DNA of 64,000 bases, from the NCBI RefSeq assembly GCF_041893525.1, contig NZ_CP169068.1; one strand, given 5' to 3'. Of this stretch, positions 24,530-32,670 are shown piece after piece; within the stretch, counting starts at the first letter, position 1; each line of letters starts with the position of its first letter. The position numbers and the translations under genes were made by a program. This stretch comes from Phaeobacter bryozoorum (GTDB taxonomy: Bacteria > Pseudomonadota > Alphaproteobacteria > Rhodobacterales > Rhodobacteraceae). A model generated the notes under the pieces. The model searched no databases, was not told where the DNA came from, and saw only the letters and a program-made list of their open reading frames with translations.

Positions 24530-25155
24530 CTTGCAACCTCCAGGTTGGGAGCGCTGCTCGCGCCGAGCAGAACGCCGTAAACAATGAAACAAATTGCCAG
24601 CAGGCGACGGATCCAGACGCTGAAGACGGCTTTCATTGCAGCTTTTCCCAGGCTGGCACCCAGCAGGGTGAAACCGGTGTAACTCAGAGTGGTCAGGCCC
24701 AAGGCAGTGGGCACGATCACCAGCATCTGGTCCCAGACCGGCACGTCCGGCTGGATGAACTGCGAGAACGCGGCGAGATAACCCGCCACGCTCTTCGGAT
24801 TGATCACGGCCACCGCCAAGGCGTGCAGGTAGATGTGACGGGCGGGCCGGACAGTGGCCGGAACCGGGCGTGTCGCGTTGCGCCAACCACGCCAACCCAG
24901 ATAAATCAGAAACCCGGCGCCAATCAGCTTGGCCACCAGAAATCCGGTGGGCGAGGCTGCGATCAGAGTTGTCACCCCCAGGGCCGACAGCAATAGGAAC
25001 AACGTCGCTTGCGTCAGGATCGCCAGAACACCGACCATTGCACGCCCAAACCCCAAGGCCATTCCGTTGGAGATACAATTCACCGCATTCGGCCCGGGTG
25101 TGGTCACGAAGACAGCCCAGAACAACCCAAATATGATCCAGGCATCAATACTCAT
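24526..25155 (-). CDS. LysE-family exporter
   Basis: A 209-residue inner-membrane protein of the LysE/RhtB superfamily with about six hydrophobic segments. FVTTPGPNAVNCISNGMALGFGRAM near the N-terminus is the family signature (TPGPN). NPKSVAGYLAAF in the middle is also conserved. Such proteins export amino acids or related compounds; in this operon the likely cargo is an amino acid made in excess from methylated amines, which is inference. Its ATG overlaps the stop of the XRE regulator by one base and its stop overlaps the GFA start. Confidence 0.88.
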   Translation of the reverse strand: MSIDAWIIFGLFWAVFVTTPGPNAVNCISNGMALGFGRAMVGVLAILTQATLFLLLSALGVTTLIAASPTGFLVAKLIGAGFLIYLGWRGWRNATRPVPATVRPARHIYLHALAVAVINPKSVAGYLAAFSQFIQPDVPVWDQMLVIVPTALGLTTLSYTGFTLLGASLGKAAMKAVFSVWIRRLLAICFIVYGVLLGASSAPNLEVAR

Positions 25156-25724
25156 CAATACACCGGCGGAGCAATAACCCAGACCGCGACGGCCGGCGTG
25201 TCATAGGGGTTGGCCCATTGGTACGGCTCTTCCTTGATCCGGAAACTGTCGCCGGGCCCCACGGTGAAACTGCGCCCCCCGATCAGCAGGTCCAACCGGC
25301 CTGAAATCATGTAGCCAACCTCCTGCGTCGGGCGGTCGGCGGGGGTCTGCATCCGCGAATGCGGACGAAAGGTGGAGTGCACCATCTCGAAGTCATCGGT
25401 CAGATCGGGCGACAGCAGTTCTTCGATCAGACCTTCGTCGCCCGACCCCATCGGACGGCGCGCGCCTGCGCGGACAATGTACCCCTGTTCTGAAACCGGC
25501 GCCGCCGAATGGGCAAACAACATCGACATCGGCACATCCAACGAGCTGGCAATCGCTCTAAGATCAGAAATCGACGGTTCCGACATATCCCGCTCGACCT
25601 GGCTCAACCAGCCAACAGACCGACCAAGACGCCCCGCAAGATCGGCAAGCGTCACGCCACGCGCCTTACGCAAGGCGCGCAGATCCGCACCGAGTGTTGC
25701 GTGATATGGTGATTGATCTGTCAC
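25155..25724 (-). CDS. XRE-family regulator with C-terminal cupin domain
   Basis: The 189-residue protein has an N-terminal helix-turn-helix at about residues 10-65 (LRALRKARGVTLADLAGRLG then VGWLSQVERDMSEPSIS) and a cupin sensor domain at about 105-187 (EVGYMISGRLDLLIGG, FTVGPGDSFRIKEEPYQW). This architecture is typical of ligand-sensing regulators such as PuuR. As first gene of a tightly packed five-gene run it probably autoregulates the operon; the two inverted repeats just upstream are candidate operators. Confidence 0.9.
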   Translation of the reverse strand: MTDQSPYHATLGADLRALRKARGVTLADLAGRLGRSVGWLSQVERDMSEPSISDLRAIASSLDVPMSMLFAHSAAPVSEQGYIVRAGARRPMGSGDEGLIEELLSPDLTDDFEMVHSTFRPHSRMQTPADRPTQEVGYMISGRLDLLIGGRSFTVGPGDSFRIKEEPYQWANPYDTPAVAVWVIAPPVY

Positions 25725-25752
25725 AGGGGCTCCATGAAAAAGCGGGTCATTT

Positions 25753-25794
25753 TTTCACGATGCACTGGCTTTGTGAAATTTCAAAGCCTTTTTT
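25753..25794. promoter_or_regulatory. overlapping inverted repeats upstream of the XRE gene, terminator-like on the plus strand
   Basis: GGCTTTG (25767-25773) and CAAAGCC (25782-25788) form a stem with an 8-base loop, followed on the plus strand by six T. TTTCAC (25753-25758) and GTGAAA (25773-25778) overlap it. No plus-strand gene lies upstream, so this is either an operator of the XRE gene or the end of an unannotated antisense RNA. Confidence 0.4.
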
Positions 25795-25850
25795 CATGAA
25801 CGGCCCCGACAAACAAAAACCGGGGCCATAAAGGCGCCCGGCTTCGTCAT

Positions 25851-25905
25851 CTTTCCAGAAATACTCTGGGGTGAGGCCGTCAGGCCGAGGGGCAACGCCC
25901 CTTGA
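25851..25905 (+). repeat. composite two-hairpin intergenic repeat, copy A
   Basis: Order: CAGAAATACTC, GGGGTGA, hairpin GGCC-GTCA-GGCC (25875-25886), then hairpin AGGGGC-AAC-GCCCCT (25888-25902). It has the same layout as copy B at 26396-26455 on the other strand. The two flank the methionine sulfoxide reductase gene. Confidence 0.5.
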
Positions 25906-25913
25906 TCACCGAA

Positions 25914-26372
25914 TCAATCGGCGCGGCTGAAGACCTGCTTCAATATGAGCGTCAGCTGCTCTGCGTCTTCTTGCGTGAAGGCATCCGGCTGATCGCTGTC
26001 GATATCAAACACGCCGATCAGCGCTCCGTCGCGGTTCCATACCGGCAGCACCAGCTCGGACCGTGTCGATGACGCACAGGCGATATGGCCCGGAAAGGCG
26101 TCAACATCAGCGACCAGCTGCACCTCACCGCTGCGCGCCGCTGCTCCGCAGACGCCGCGTGAAAACGGGATCTGCAAACATCCATGACCACCCTGATAGG
26201 GGCCAATCTTCAGCAATTGCGGCGCCACTACCCGATAAAACCCAGTCCAGTTGAACCGATCATCGCTGTGGTGGACCTCACAGCTCACGGTTGCCATCAG
26301 CGCAACTTCGTCAGTCTCGCCCTCAGTCAGTGCAGCGATAGTCTTGGCAAGTGTTTCGTACTCGACCTGCAA
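25914..26372 (-). CDS. msrC: free methionine-(R)-sulfoxide reductase (GAF domain)
   Basis: A 152-residue single-GAF protein that reduces free L-methionine-(R)-sulfoxide. All three family cysteines are present: C65 (GGHGCLQIP), C75 (RGVCGAA) and C99 (GHIACASS). Their spacing of 10 and 24 residues equals that of E. coli YebR (84, 94, 118). RSELVLPV and GVFDIDSDQ complete the signature. It is a single gene bracketed by a pair of hairpin repeats in inverted orientation. The role is antioxidant repair in the cytoplasm. Confidence 0.92.
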   Translation of the reverse strand: MQVEYETLAKTIAALTEGETDEVALMATVSCEVHHSDDRFNWTGFYRVVAPQLLKIGPYQGGHGCLQIPFSRGVCGAAARSGEVQLVADVDAFPGHIACASSTRSELVLPVWNRDGALIGVFDIDSDQPDAFTQEDAEQLTLILKQVFSRAD

Positions 26373-26395
26373 GAGCAGCCCTCCTCAAGTGTAGC

Positions 26396-26455
26396 AGAGG
26401 GGGCTGTCTGCCCCCTCTTGACCTTCAGGTCAATTCACCCCCGAGAGTATTTTGG
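26396..26455 (-). repeat. composite two-hairpin intergenic repeat, copy B (probable thiolase terminator)
   Basis: Read on the minus strand: CCAAAATACTC, CGGGGGTGA, hairpin TTGACC/GGTCAA (within 26418-26433), then hairpin AGAGGGGGC-AGACA-GCCCCCTCT (26396-26418). It starts 13 bp after the thiolase stop and would end its transcript. The layout matches copy A. Confidence 0.55.
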
Positions 26456-26467
26456 TAAAGGTGACAT

Positions 26468-27640
26468 TCACACCCGCTCGATCGCGATTGCCGTTCCCTC
26501 GCCGCCGCCGATACAGATGGCAGCGATCCCCCGTTTGAGACCGCGTTTTTCCAGCGCGTTGAGCAAGGTTACAATAATCCGCGCACCAGAGGCCCCAATC
26601 GGATGCCCCAACGCGCAGGCACCGCCGTTCACATTCACCTTGTCGCGCGGCAGCCCCATTTCACGCATGAAGGCCATGGGCACAACTGCGAAGGCTTCAT
26701 TCACCTCCCACAGGTCGACATCATCGGTGGTCCAGCCGATCTTCTCCATCAGCTTCTTCGCTGCTGGGACTGGAGCAGTTGTGAACAGACCCGGCGCCTG
26801 TGCGTGGCTTGCATGCCCCATGATCCGGGCGCGTATGGTCAAGCCTTGCGCCTCGGCAGCCTCCTGCGAGGCCAGAACCAAGGCCGCCGCGCCATCGGAG
26901 ATCGAGGAGGCATTTGCTGCCGTTACGGTGCCATCCTTGCGGAAGGCCGGTTTGAGCGTCGGGATCTTGTCGGGGCGCGCCGATTTCGGCTGCTCATCGG
27001 CATCCGTCACGACCTCGCCTTTTCGAGTTTTTACGGTGACAGCCGCGATTTCACCGGCAAACGCACCGCTTTCCTGTGCGGCCAGCGCATTGGATAGCGA
27101 TGTCAGCGCGTATTCGTCCTGCGCTTCACGGGTGAATTGATAGGTCTCAGCGCAATCCTCGGCAAAGCTCCCCATCAGGCGGCCCTTGTCATAGGCGTCC
27201 TCGAGGCCGTCGAGAAACATATGATCAACCACCTGCCCGTGCCCGATCCGCGCGCCATTGCGCATCTTCGGCAGAAGATAAGGCGCATTGGTCATGCTCT
27301 CCATACCGCCCGCAACCATGGTATCGGTCTGCCCAAGCGCGATCTGATCATAAGCAATCATCGCGGCCTTCATCCCGGAGCCACACATCTTGTTCAGCGT
27401 CGTTGCAGGCACCTCTTCTCCGAGGCCAGCCGCAAACCCGGCCTGTCGCGCGGGCGCCTGGCCCTGGCCCGCCGGAAGGACGCAGCCCATCAGGACCTCA
27501 TCCACCGTGCTGGCGCCTGCCCCCTCAAGAGCTGCGCGGATTGCAGCGCCGCCGAGGTCGGCGGCCGCGACGCCGTCGTACATGCCCTGAAAACCTCCCA
27601 TCGGGGTTCGGGCCGCGCCTGCGATCACTACATTTTTCAT
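26468..27640 (-). CDS. acetyl-CoA acetyltransferase (thiolase)
   Basis: The 390-residue thiolase joins or cleaves acetyl-CoA units. The nucleophile is C86 in NKMCGSGM, and NEAFAVVP, H346 in GGACALGHPIGASG, and C376 in ICIGGGEG form the rest of the active site. Length fits the biosynthetic (PhaA/AtoB) class, but no phaB or other PHB gene is adjacent, so degradative use in beta-oxidation or ketogenic pathways is possible. AGGAGG stands 8 bp before the ATG. It is divergent from the rsbV-like gene. Confidence 0.93.
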   Translation of the reverse strand: MKNVVIAGAARTPMGGFQGMYDGVAAADLGGAAIRAALEGAGASTVDEVLMGCVLPAGQGQAPARQAGFAAGLGEEVPATTLNKMCGSGMKAAMIAYDQIALGQTDTMVAGGMESMTNAPYLLPKMRNGARIGHGQVVDHMFLDGLEDAYDKGRLMGSFAEDCAETYQFTREAQDEYALTSLSNALAAQESGAFAGEIAAVTVKTRKGEVVTDADEQPKSARPDKIPTLKPAFRKDGTVTAANASSISDGAAALVLASQEAAEAQGLTIRARIMGHASHAQAPGLFTTAPVPAAKKLMEKIGWTTDDVDLWEVNEAFAVVPMAFMREMGLPRDKVNVNGGACALGHPIGASGARIIVTLLNALEKRGLKRGIAAICIGGGEGTAIAIERV

Positions 27641-27687
27641 CTAATATTCCTCCTAATCTCGAAATAGTGCATACAAAATCGTAAGGA

Positions 27688-27722
27688 TTGACGTCTAGTT
27701 TGATCGTCAACACATATTGACG
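27688..27722. promoter_or_regulatory. three TTGACG/CGTCAA motifs in the divergent promoter region
   Basis: TTGACG (27688-27693), its inverse CGTCAA (27705-27710) and TTGACG again (27717-27722) fill the 93-bp gap between the thiolase and rsbV-like genes. They may be -35 boxes of divergent promoters or a repeated operator. Confidence 0.4.
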
Positions 27723-27733
27723 CGGGGACACTC

Positions 27734-28078
27734 ATGAGCCTGACGAGCACAACAGCAGATGGTACACAGATCGTGACCGTCAATGCCGAACGCATTGATG
27801 CAGCGATGGCCATCCAATTCAAAGAAGACATGCGCGCGACCACCGAAAATGGCCCTGATCGCGTCATTCTTGATCTGTCCGAAGTAAAATTCATCGATTC
27901 CAGCGGTCTTGGTGCTATTGTAGCTGCTATGAAGCAGCTCGGACAGGGCCGGAAACTGGACCTCGCCGGGCTGACGCCGATGGTCGACAAGGTGTTTCGA
28001 CTGACGCGAATGGATACTGTTTTTGATTTGTATGCGTCACTGAGCGACGCAACGACTGCCACCCGCATCAATTCTTGA
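27734..28078 (+). CDS. STAS-domain anti-sigma-factor antagonist (RsbV-like)
   Basis: A 114-residue single STAS domain. VKFIDSSGLGAIVAAM at 51-66 contains the serine pair (S56/S57) one of which is phosphorylated in RsbV and SpoIIAA. In partner switching the unphosphorylated protein takes the kinase away from its target. The kinase partner is the next gene, 35 bp downstream of the stop from its likely start. No sigma factor or PP2C phosphatase gene is beside them, so the output is unknown. Confidence 0.9.
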   Translation: MSLTSTTADGTQIVTVNAERIDAAMAIQFKEDMRATTENGPDRVILDLSEVKFIDSSGLGAIVAAMKQLGQGRKLDLAGLTPMVDKVFRLTRMDTVFDLYASLSDATTATRINS

Positions 28079-28113
28079 CCCCACGCGTGATTGTAACGCG
28101 GAGCGAAAAGACT

Positions 28114-28560
28114 ATGGTAGAAACCTTTTCCTGCACGTTCACGGCAACGGAACTGGATGCCAGATCCGGTGTACAGGATGTTGTGGCGCGGCTGCGCAAA
28201 ATGGGCATCCCGGAAGCCCGGGCGGATGAGGTGCAGATCGCCTTGACTGAGGCGGTGAACAACGTTGTCGAACATGCCTATGCCGGCATGGACATCGGGG
28301 ATGTCCGCATACGGTGCAATCTGCACCCTGACCAGCTGTGGATCTCGATTGGCGATGGCGGCGCTCCGTTCAAGGATGGCGAATTGCCGATCGCGACCGC
28401 GCATGACTTGACTGTTGAGACCGACCAGCTGCCAGAAGGCGGCTTTGGCTGGCTGCTGATCCGCGAACTCACCTCAGATGTGCAATACAAGCGAGATGAC
28501 AGCGGCAACAACCTTTCCCTGTGTTTCGAAATTCAGATGCGCAACGCCAATAGCGCGTGA
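28114..28560 (+). CDS. RsbW-like serine kinase / anti-sigma factor (HATPase_c)
   Basis: A 148-residue protein with the GHKL ATPase fold. The N box is QIALTEAVNNVVEHAY (E46, N50, H54), and the G1 box is ISIGDGGAPF; GFGWLLIRELTSDVQY is the G2 region. It would phosphorylate the STAS protein encoded just upstream. I start at ATG 28114, which has a GGAG site; a TTG at 28075 overlapping the rsbV-like stop would add 13 residues. Confidence 0.87.
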   Translation: MVETFSCTFTATELDARSGVQDVVARLRKMGIPEARADEVQIALTEAVNNVVEHAYAGMDIGDVRIRCNLHPDQLWISIGDGGAPFKDGELPIATAHDLTVETDQLPEGGFGWLLIRELTSDVQYKRDDSGNNLSLCFEIQMRNANSA

Positions 28561-28817
28561 CGTCTAGCGCCCGAGTTCCGGCATCCATCGCTACCATGCG
28601 GACGGCACATTGGCCACCCGGCGGCGAACACCAGACCTCCTCTCTCCTCTTTATCGCTCGGTTCATCGGGCTACAGGCGGCGCCAGTGCAGATGATCTGC
28701 GCCGGAACGGCGCCATTCCGCATTGCGCCGTAGCGACAGCGGCAACTCATTCATCCTCCTTTGTCGTTGCCTTTGCGTCCGTGCGACCTAAGCTGCCTTC
28801 CAGTTACAGGAGGCACC

Positions 28818-30392
28818 ATGCGCGATTTTCACTTCCCCGGACGGTCGGCGGTCTTTGCCGAAAATGGTCTTTGCGCCACATCTCATCCGCTGGCGGCGGG
28901 CGCGGCCATAGACATTCTGAAACGCGGCGGCAACGCGATGGATGCCGCAATCGCTGGCGCGGTGCTGCTTGGCATCTGTGAACCGCAAATGACCGGGATT
29001 GGTGGCGATTGTTTTGTTCTTTACTCCCGCCCCGGCTCGCCGGTTATGGCCCTGAACGGATCGGGGCGTGCCGCCGCGGCCGCCAACGCGGCCGGGCTGC
29101 GGGCGAATGGGTTGAGCGCGATTCCCCTGACCAGCGCCCATGCAGTGACCATACCCGGTGCAATCGATGCCTTCTGCAAACTCTCCGATACCGAAGGGCG
29201 GTTGGGGCTGGATGCCATCCTTGCCCCTGCTATCCACTATGCGGAAGTTGGGGTTCCGGTGGCTCCGCGAGTGGCCTTTGACTGGCAGAACGATGCCGAC
29301 ACGCTTCAGGGCAGCGCCCGCGACCAGTATCTTTTTGATGGTGAGCCACCGCGGATCGGGCAGATATTTCGCGCTCCAGGTCAGGCCGAGGTATTGCGGC
29401 GCGTCGCCAAAGACGGGCGTGATGCGTTTTATACGGGCGAGGTCGCCGAAGATATGATTGCTGCGTTGCAAGCCCGCGGCGGGTTGCAACGCAGCGAGGA
29501 TTTTGCCGCTACGCAGGCTGACGTCACCATACCGGTTGTCGGCAGCTACAAGGATATCGAGCTGGTCGAACACCCGCCAAATGGTCAGGGGGCCACCGCT
29601 ATTCTGATGCTGAATATCCTGAAGCATTTCGATATGGCAGGCATGAACCCAGTTGGCGCAGAACGTATTCACATCGAAGCCGAAGCCGCAAAGCTCGCCT
29701 ATGATACGCGCAACCGGTTCATTGCGGATCCAGATCACACGGCCCGTTTGGACCATATGCTGGCGCCGGAAACGGCGGTGCGCCTGGCCGAGCTGATCAA
29801 TCCGAAGCGCGCGATGGCTGCACCTGCTCCGATCAGCGAGGCAGTGCATAAAGACACGATCTATATCACCGTCGTCGACAAGGACCGCATGGCCGTTTCG
29901 CTGATCTATTCGATCTTCCACGGTTTCGGATCGGGGATCGCCTCCGACAAGTTTGGCATTCTGTTGCAAAACCGCGGCGCAGGCTTCACCTTGGAAGAGG
30001 GCCACCCCAACATGCTGGCAGGCGGCAAGCGGCCAATGCACACCATCATTCCGGGAATGCTGTGCAAGGAAGGCGCGGTCTCCATGCCCTTTGGCGTGAT
30101 GGGTGGTGCCTATCAGCCCAATGGTCACGCGCAATTCGTCTCTAACATGACGGATTTTCGCATGGATCCCCAGGCGGCGATCGATTTGCCCCGCGCCTTT
30201 GCCGATGGCGCCACCCTGAAGGTCGAACGCGGCTACAGCGATGCGGTGAGACAAGAGCTCGCGGATATGGGACACAACATCGCGATACCGGAGACCGCAA
30301 TTGGCGGAGCACAAGCGATCCAGATTTATCGCTCAGGTGTGCTGGAAGGTGCCAGCGACCCTCGGAAAGATGGCTGCGCTCTGGGGTATTAA
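28818..30392 (+). CDS. gamma-glutamyltransferase family protein
   Basis: A 524-residue Ntn-hydrolase precursor. The self-cleavage nucleophile is T347 in HKDTIYITVVDKDRMAVS, giving large and small subunits. Upstream GGNAMDAAIAG and TGIGGDCFVLY, and downstream FHGFGSG, fit the family. The small subunit has IPGMLCKEGAVSMPFGVMGG where classical enzymes have the GG oxyanion pair. There is no signal peptide, so it is cytoplasmic, and substrates may differ from glutathione. The ATG at 28818 has a perfect AGGAGG 4 bp upstream. The 257-bp gap before it shows no gene. Confidence 0.88.
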   Translation: MRDFHFPGRSAVFAENGLCATSHPLAAGAAIDILKRGGNAMDAAIAGAVLLGICEPQMTGIGGDCFVLYSRPGSPVMALNGSGRAAAAANAAGLRANGLSAIPLTSAHAVTIPGAIDAFCKLSDTEGRLGLDAILAPAIHYAEVGVPVAPRVAFDWQNDADTLQGSARDQYLFDGEPPRIGQIFRAPGQAEVLRRVAKDGRDAFYTGEVAEDMIAALQARGGLQRSEDFAATQADVTIPVVGSYKDIELVEHPPNGQGATAILMLNILKHFDMAGMNPVGAERIHIEAEAAKLAYDTRNRFIADPDHTARLDHMLAPETAVRLAELINPKRAMAAPAPISEAVHKDTIYITVVDKDRMAVSLIYSIFHGFGSGIASDKFGILLQNRGAGFTLEEGHPNMLAGGKRPMHTIIPGMLCKEGAVSMPFGVMGGAYQPNGHAQFVSNMTDFRMDPQAAIDLPRAFADGATLKVERGYSDAVRQELADMGHNIAIPETAIGGAQAIQIYRSGVLEGASDPRKDGCALGY

Positions 30393-30492
30393 ACCGCACG
30401 ACAAGACCGCAATTGAGAGAAATGGATCTTCGCACTTTGGCCGCGCCAGTGCGGAGTTCATAAGGCTGAGGTCCAGAGGCCTGCCGCTTATA

Positions 30493-30819
30493 TCAGTTCA
30501 GTTGATAATGCAGCTCATAGCTGCCTTCGTCAAAACTGCCGAACATCTCTGGAATATCGGGGTGCCCCACGGGTTCGCCGGAATAGTCGGCGATCAGGTT
30601 CTGTTCCGACACATAGGCCACGTAGTAGGTCTGATCGTTTTCCGCCAGCAGATGGTAATACGGCTGGTCCTTCACCGGGCGGCTGTCTTCGGGAATGGCC
30701 TCGTACCATTCCTCGGTATTGGCAAACTCTGGATCGACGTCGAACACAACTCCGCGAAAGGGATGTTTGCGGTGACGGACAACCTGTCCCAGATTATATT
30801 TTGCGCGCGTTCTAAGCAT
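30493..30819 (-). CDS. hspQ: heat shock protein HspQ
   Basis: The 108-residue protein matches HspQ/YccV (105 aa in E. coli), which binds hemimethylated DNA in vitro and acts as a specificity factor for Lon in enterobacteria. Visible family blocks: AKYNLGQVVRHRKHPFRGVVFDVDPEF, DQPYYHLLAEN, TYYVAYVSEQNLI, and HPDIPEMFGSFDEG. The start at 30819 was preferred over in-frame codons up to 30906 because homologues begin here. It is divergent from the thioredoxin gene. Confidence 0.93.
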   Translation of the reverse strand: MLRTRAKYNLGQVVRHRKHPFRGVVFDVDPEFANTEEWYEAIPEDSRPVKDQPYYHLLAENDQTYYVAYVSEQNLIADYSGEPVGHPDIPEMFGSFDEGSYELHYQLN

Positions 30820-31065
30820 GAATGCTGTTCCTATCGCCTCATGATACTCTGCGACAAGGGAAAATGTCGAATCCACGGCCCGGTTTCGCCGGAAACACTG
30901 TGTCATTCACGATAGAACAATGCTGTCGCCATATACCTGCGCCTTCTGAGCCCTCGGCAAACAGCCGCGATAGCGCTCGGGTGCAGGGCTTTGCGCAGAT
31001 GAACCCTTGGTTTCTGGGCAGCCAGCTTTCATATAGGGGGCAAGTTGGAAATGGAGAGCAAGCGC

Positions 31066-32001
31066 ATGATCGATATTCTTGGCGGCGCGGGAGATATGGC
31101 CCCCGCAGGTGATCTGGTCAAAGACGTGACCGAGGCAACATTCATGCAGGACATTGTCGATGCGTCGATGCACGCGCCGGTGATCGTCGATTTCTGGGCT
31201 CCTTGGTGTGGCCCCTGCAAAACACTTGGACCCGCGCTGGAAGCTGCCGTGGCCAAGGCAAAAGGCGCCGTCACCATGGCGAAGATCGACGTGGATCAGA
31301 ACCAACGTCTGGTTCAGGCACTCTCGCAGCAAGGACTTCCTTTGCAGTCAATCCCGACGGTTGTCGCCTTTGTTCAGGGGCGGCCCATTGACATGTTTCA
31401 GGGCGCGGTAGCGCCGTCTGAAATCGACGCATTCATCAAACGTGCAATCGAAGCAGCCGGTGGCAGCGCGGACGGCGGGCTGGGCGAAGCTGTCGAAGCG
31501 GCCGAGCAGATGCTGGCCGATGGTGATTTCGCGGATGCGGCGCAGACCTTCGCCGCCGTGCTTGGCGAAGATGATCACAGCGCCGCCGCCTACGGGGGGC
31601 TGGCACGCGCCCATGTCGCCATGGGAGATCTCGACCAGGCGGAGGCGGTGCTCAATGGCGCACCTGCCGATATCTCCGATGCCGCAGAAATCGAGGCCGC
31701 TCATGCCCAGATCGCCCTGGCTCGTCAGGCCGAGAATGCAGGTCCCGTGACGGAATTGCGCGCAACCGTGGACGCCTACCCCGAGGACCATCAGGCCCGG
31801 TTTGATCTGGCACAGGCCCTGCACGCAGCTGGCGACACCCAAGCCGCAGTGGATGAACTCCTGACATTGTTCCGCAAAGACCAAGAGTGGAACGACGGAG
31901 CGGCCAAAGCACAGTTGTTCACAATTTTCGACGCTCTGAAGCCAAACGATCCGATTGTCCTCAATGGTCGGCGCAAACTCAGCTCCATCATATTTGCCTA
32001 G
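31066..32001 (+). CDS. thioredoxin-TPR co-chaperone (YbbN/CnoX-like)
   Basis: A 311-residue protein. The N-terminal thioredoxin domain (about 15-125) has the active site WCGPC with C48 and C51, and the cis-proline in SIPTVVAF. The C-terminal half is alpha-helical with TPR-like repeats rich in Ala, as in YbbN/CnoX, which protects proteins from chlorine stress and hands them to chaperones. Unlike E. coli YbbN (SxxC) the redox CxxC is intact. I start at ATG 31066 after GGAG; 31051 is possible. LON-domain and Trm112 genes follow. Confidence 0.88.
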   Translation: MIDILGGAGDMAPAGDLVKDVTEATFMQDIVDASMHAPVIVDFWAPWCGPCKTLGPALEAAVAKAKGAVTMAKIDVDQNQRLVQALSQQGLPLQSIPTVVAFVQGRPIDMFQGAVAPSEIDAFIKRAIEAAGGSADGGLGEAVEAAEQMLADGDFADAAQTFAAVLGEDDHSAAAYGGLARAHVAMGDLDQAEAVLNGAPADISDAAEIEAAHAQIALARQAENAGPVTELRATVDAYPEDHQARFDLAQALHAAGDTQAAVDELLTLFRKDQEWNDGAAKAQLFTIFDALKPNDPIVLNGRRKLSSIIFA

Positions 32002-32028
32002 GGCGGCGCCAGCGCTACAGTCCCTAGC

Positions 32029-32670
32029 ATGATACAGGTTGCTGATCTGCCCGACACTCTGCCGGTGTTTCCGCTGCCCGGGGCGTTGCTCTTGCCCCGG
32101 GCGCGATTGCCGTTGCACATATTCGAACCGCGCTACCTGCAAATGCTGGAGGATGCGCTCAAGACGCCACACCGGATGATCGGCATGATACAGCCGTTCC
32201 CGTCGAAAACCGGCGACAATAGCCTGCACAGCATCGGCTGCGCCGGACGGGTGACGCAGTTTTCGGAAACCGAAGATGGCCGCTATCTGATTACCTTGTC
32301 CGGCGTCTCACGGTTTCGGATCAAGACCGAGATCAATGGGTTCACGCCATATCGGCGGTGCGATGTCGACTGGGACGGGTTTCATCGCGATCTGGGCCGG
32401 GTTGAGGCGGACGACGATTTCAACCGCGCCCGCTTTCTAGAGCTGCTCGAACGTTTCTTTGAATCGCGCAACCTTTCGACAGATTGGGATGCCCTGAAGG
32501 ACGCAGAGGACGAGCTACTGATCAACTCCTTGTCGATGATGCTCGATTTCGACCCCGAAGACAAACAGGCCTTGCTCGAAGCGCCCTGCCTTGCCACAAG
32601 GCGCGAGACCCTAATCACATTGATCGAATTCGCCCTTCGCGGCGGCTCGCATGAGGAAATTCTGCAATGA
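32029..32670 (+). CDS. LON N-terminal (substrate-binding) domain protein
   Basis: A 213-residue protein consisting of the LON substrate-binding domain only: LPVFPLPGALLLPRARLPLHIFEPRYLQMLEDAL is the hallmark, followed by GCAGRVTQFSETEDGRYLITLSGVSRFRI. There is no AAA+ or protease part. Its function is unknown; such stand-alone proteins occur next to thioredoxin and Trm112 genes in Rhodobacteraceae and rhizobia. The stop overlaps the next start (ATGA). Confidence 0.9.
   Translation: MIQVADLPDTLPVFPLPGALLLPRARLPLHIFEPRYLQMLEDALKTPHRMIGMIQPFPSKTGDNSLHSIGCAGRVTQFSETEDGRYLITLSGVSRFRIKTEINGFTPYRRCDVDWDGFHRDLGRVEADDDFNRARFLELLERFFESRNLSTDWDALKDAEDELLINSLSMMLDFDPEDKQALLEAPCLATRRETLITLIEFALRGGSHEEILQ

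Noticed and set aside
28469..28750. 93-codon open frame on the minus strand covering part of the 257-bp gap
   Set aside because: Overlaps the kinase gene, Cys- and Arg-rich like random GC-rich translation, and has no clear ribosome site.
28788..30314. 508-codon open frame on the minus strand
   Set aside because: Antisense shadow of the gamma-glutamyltransferase gene, with no recognisable domain.
30820..30900. Possible heat-shock promoter of hspQ
   Set aside because: A CTTG box is seen, but any -10 at the right distance would lie so close that the ribosome site would be lost.
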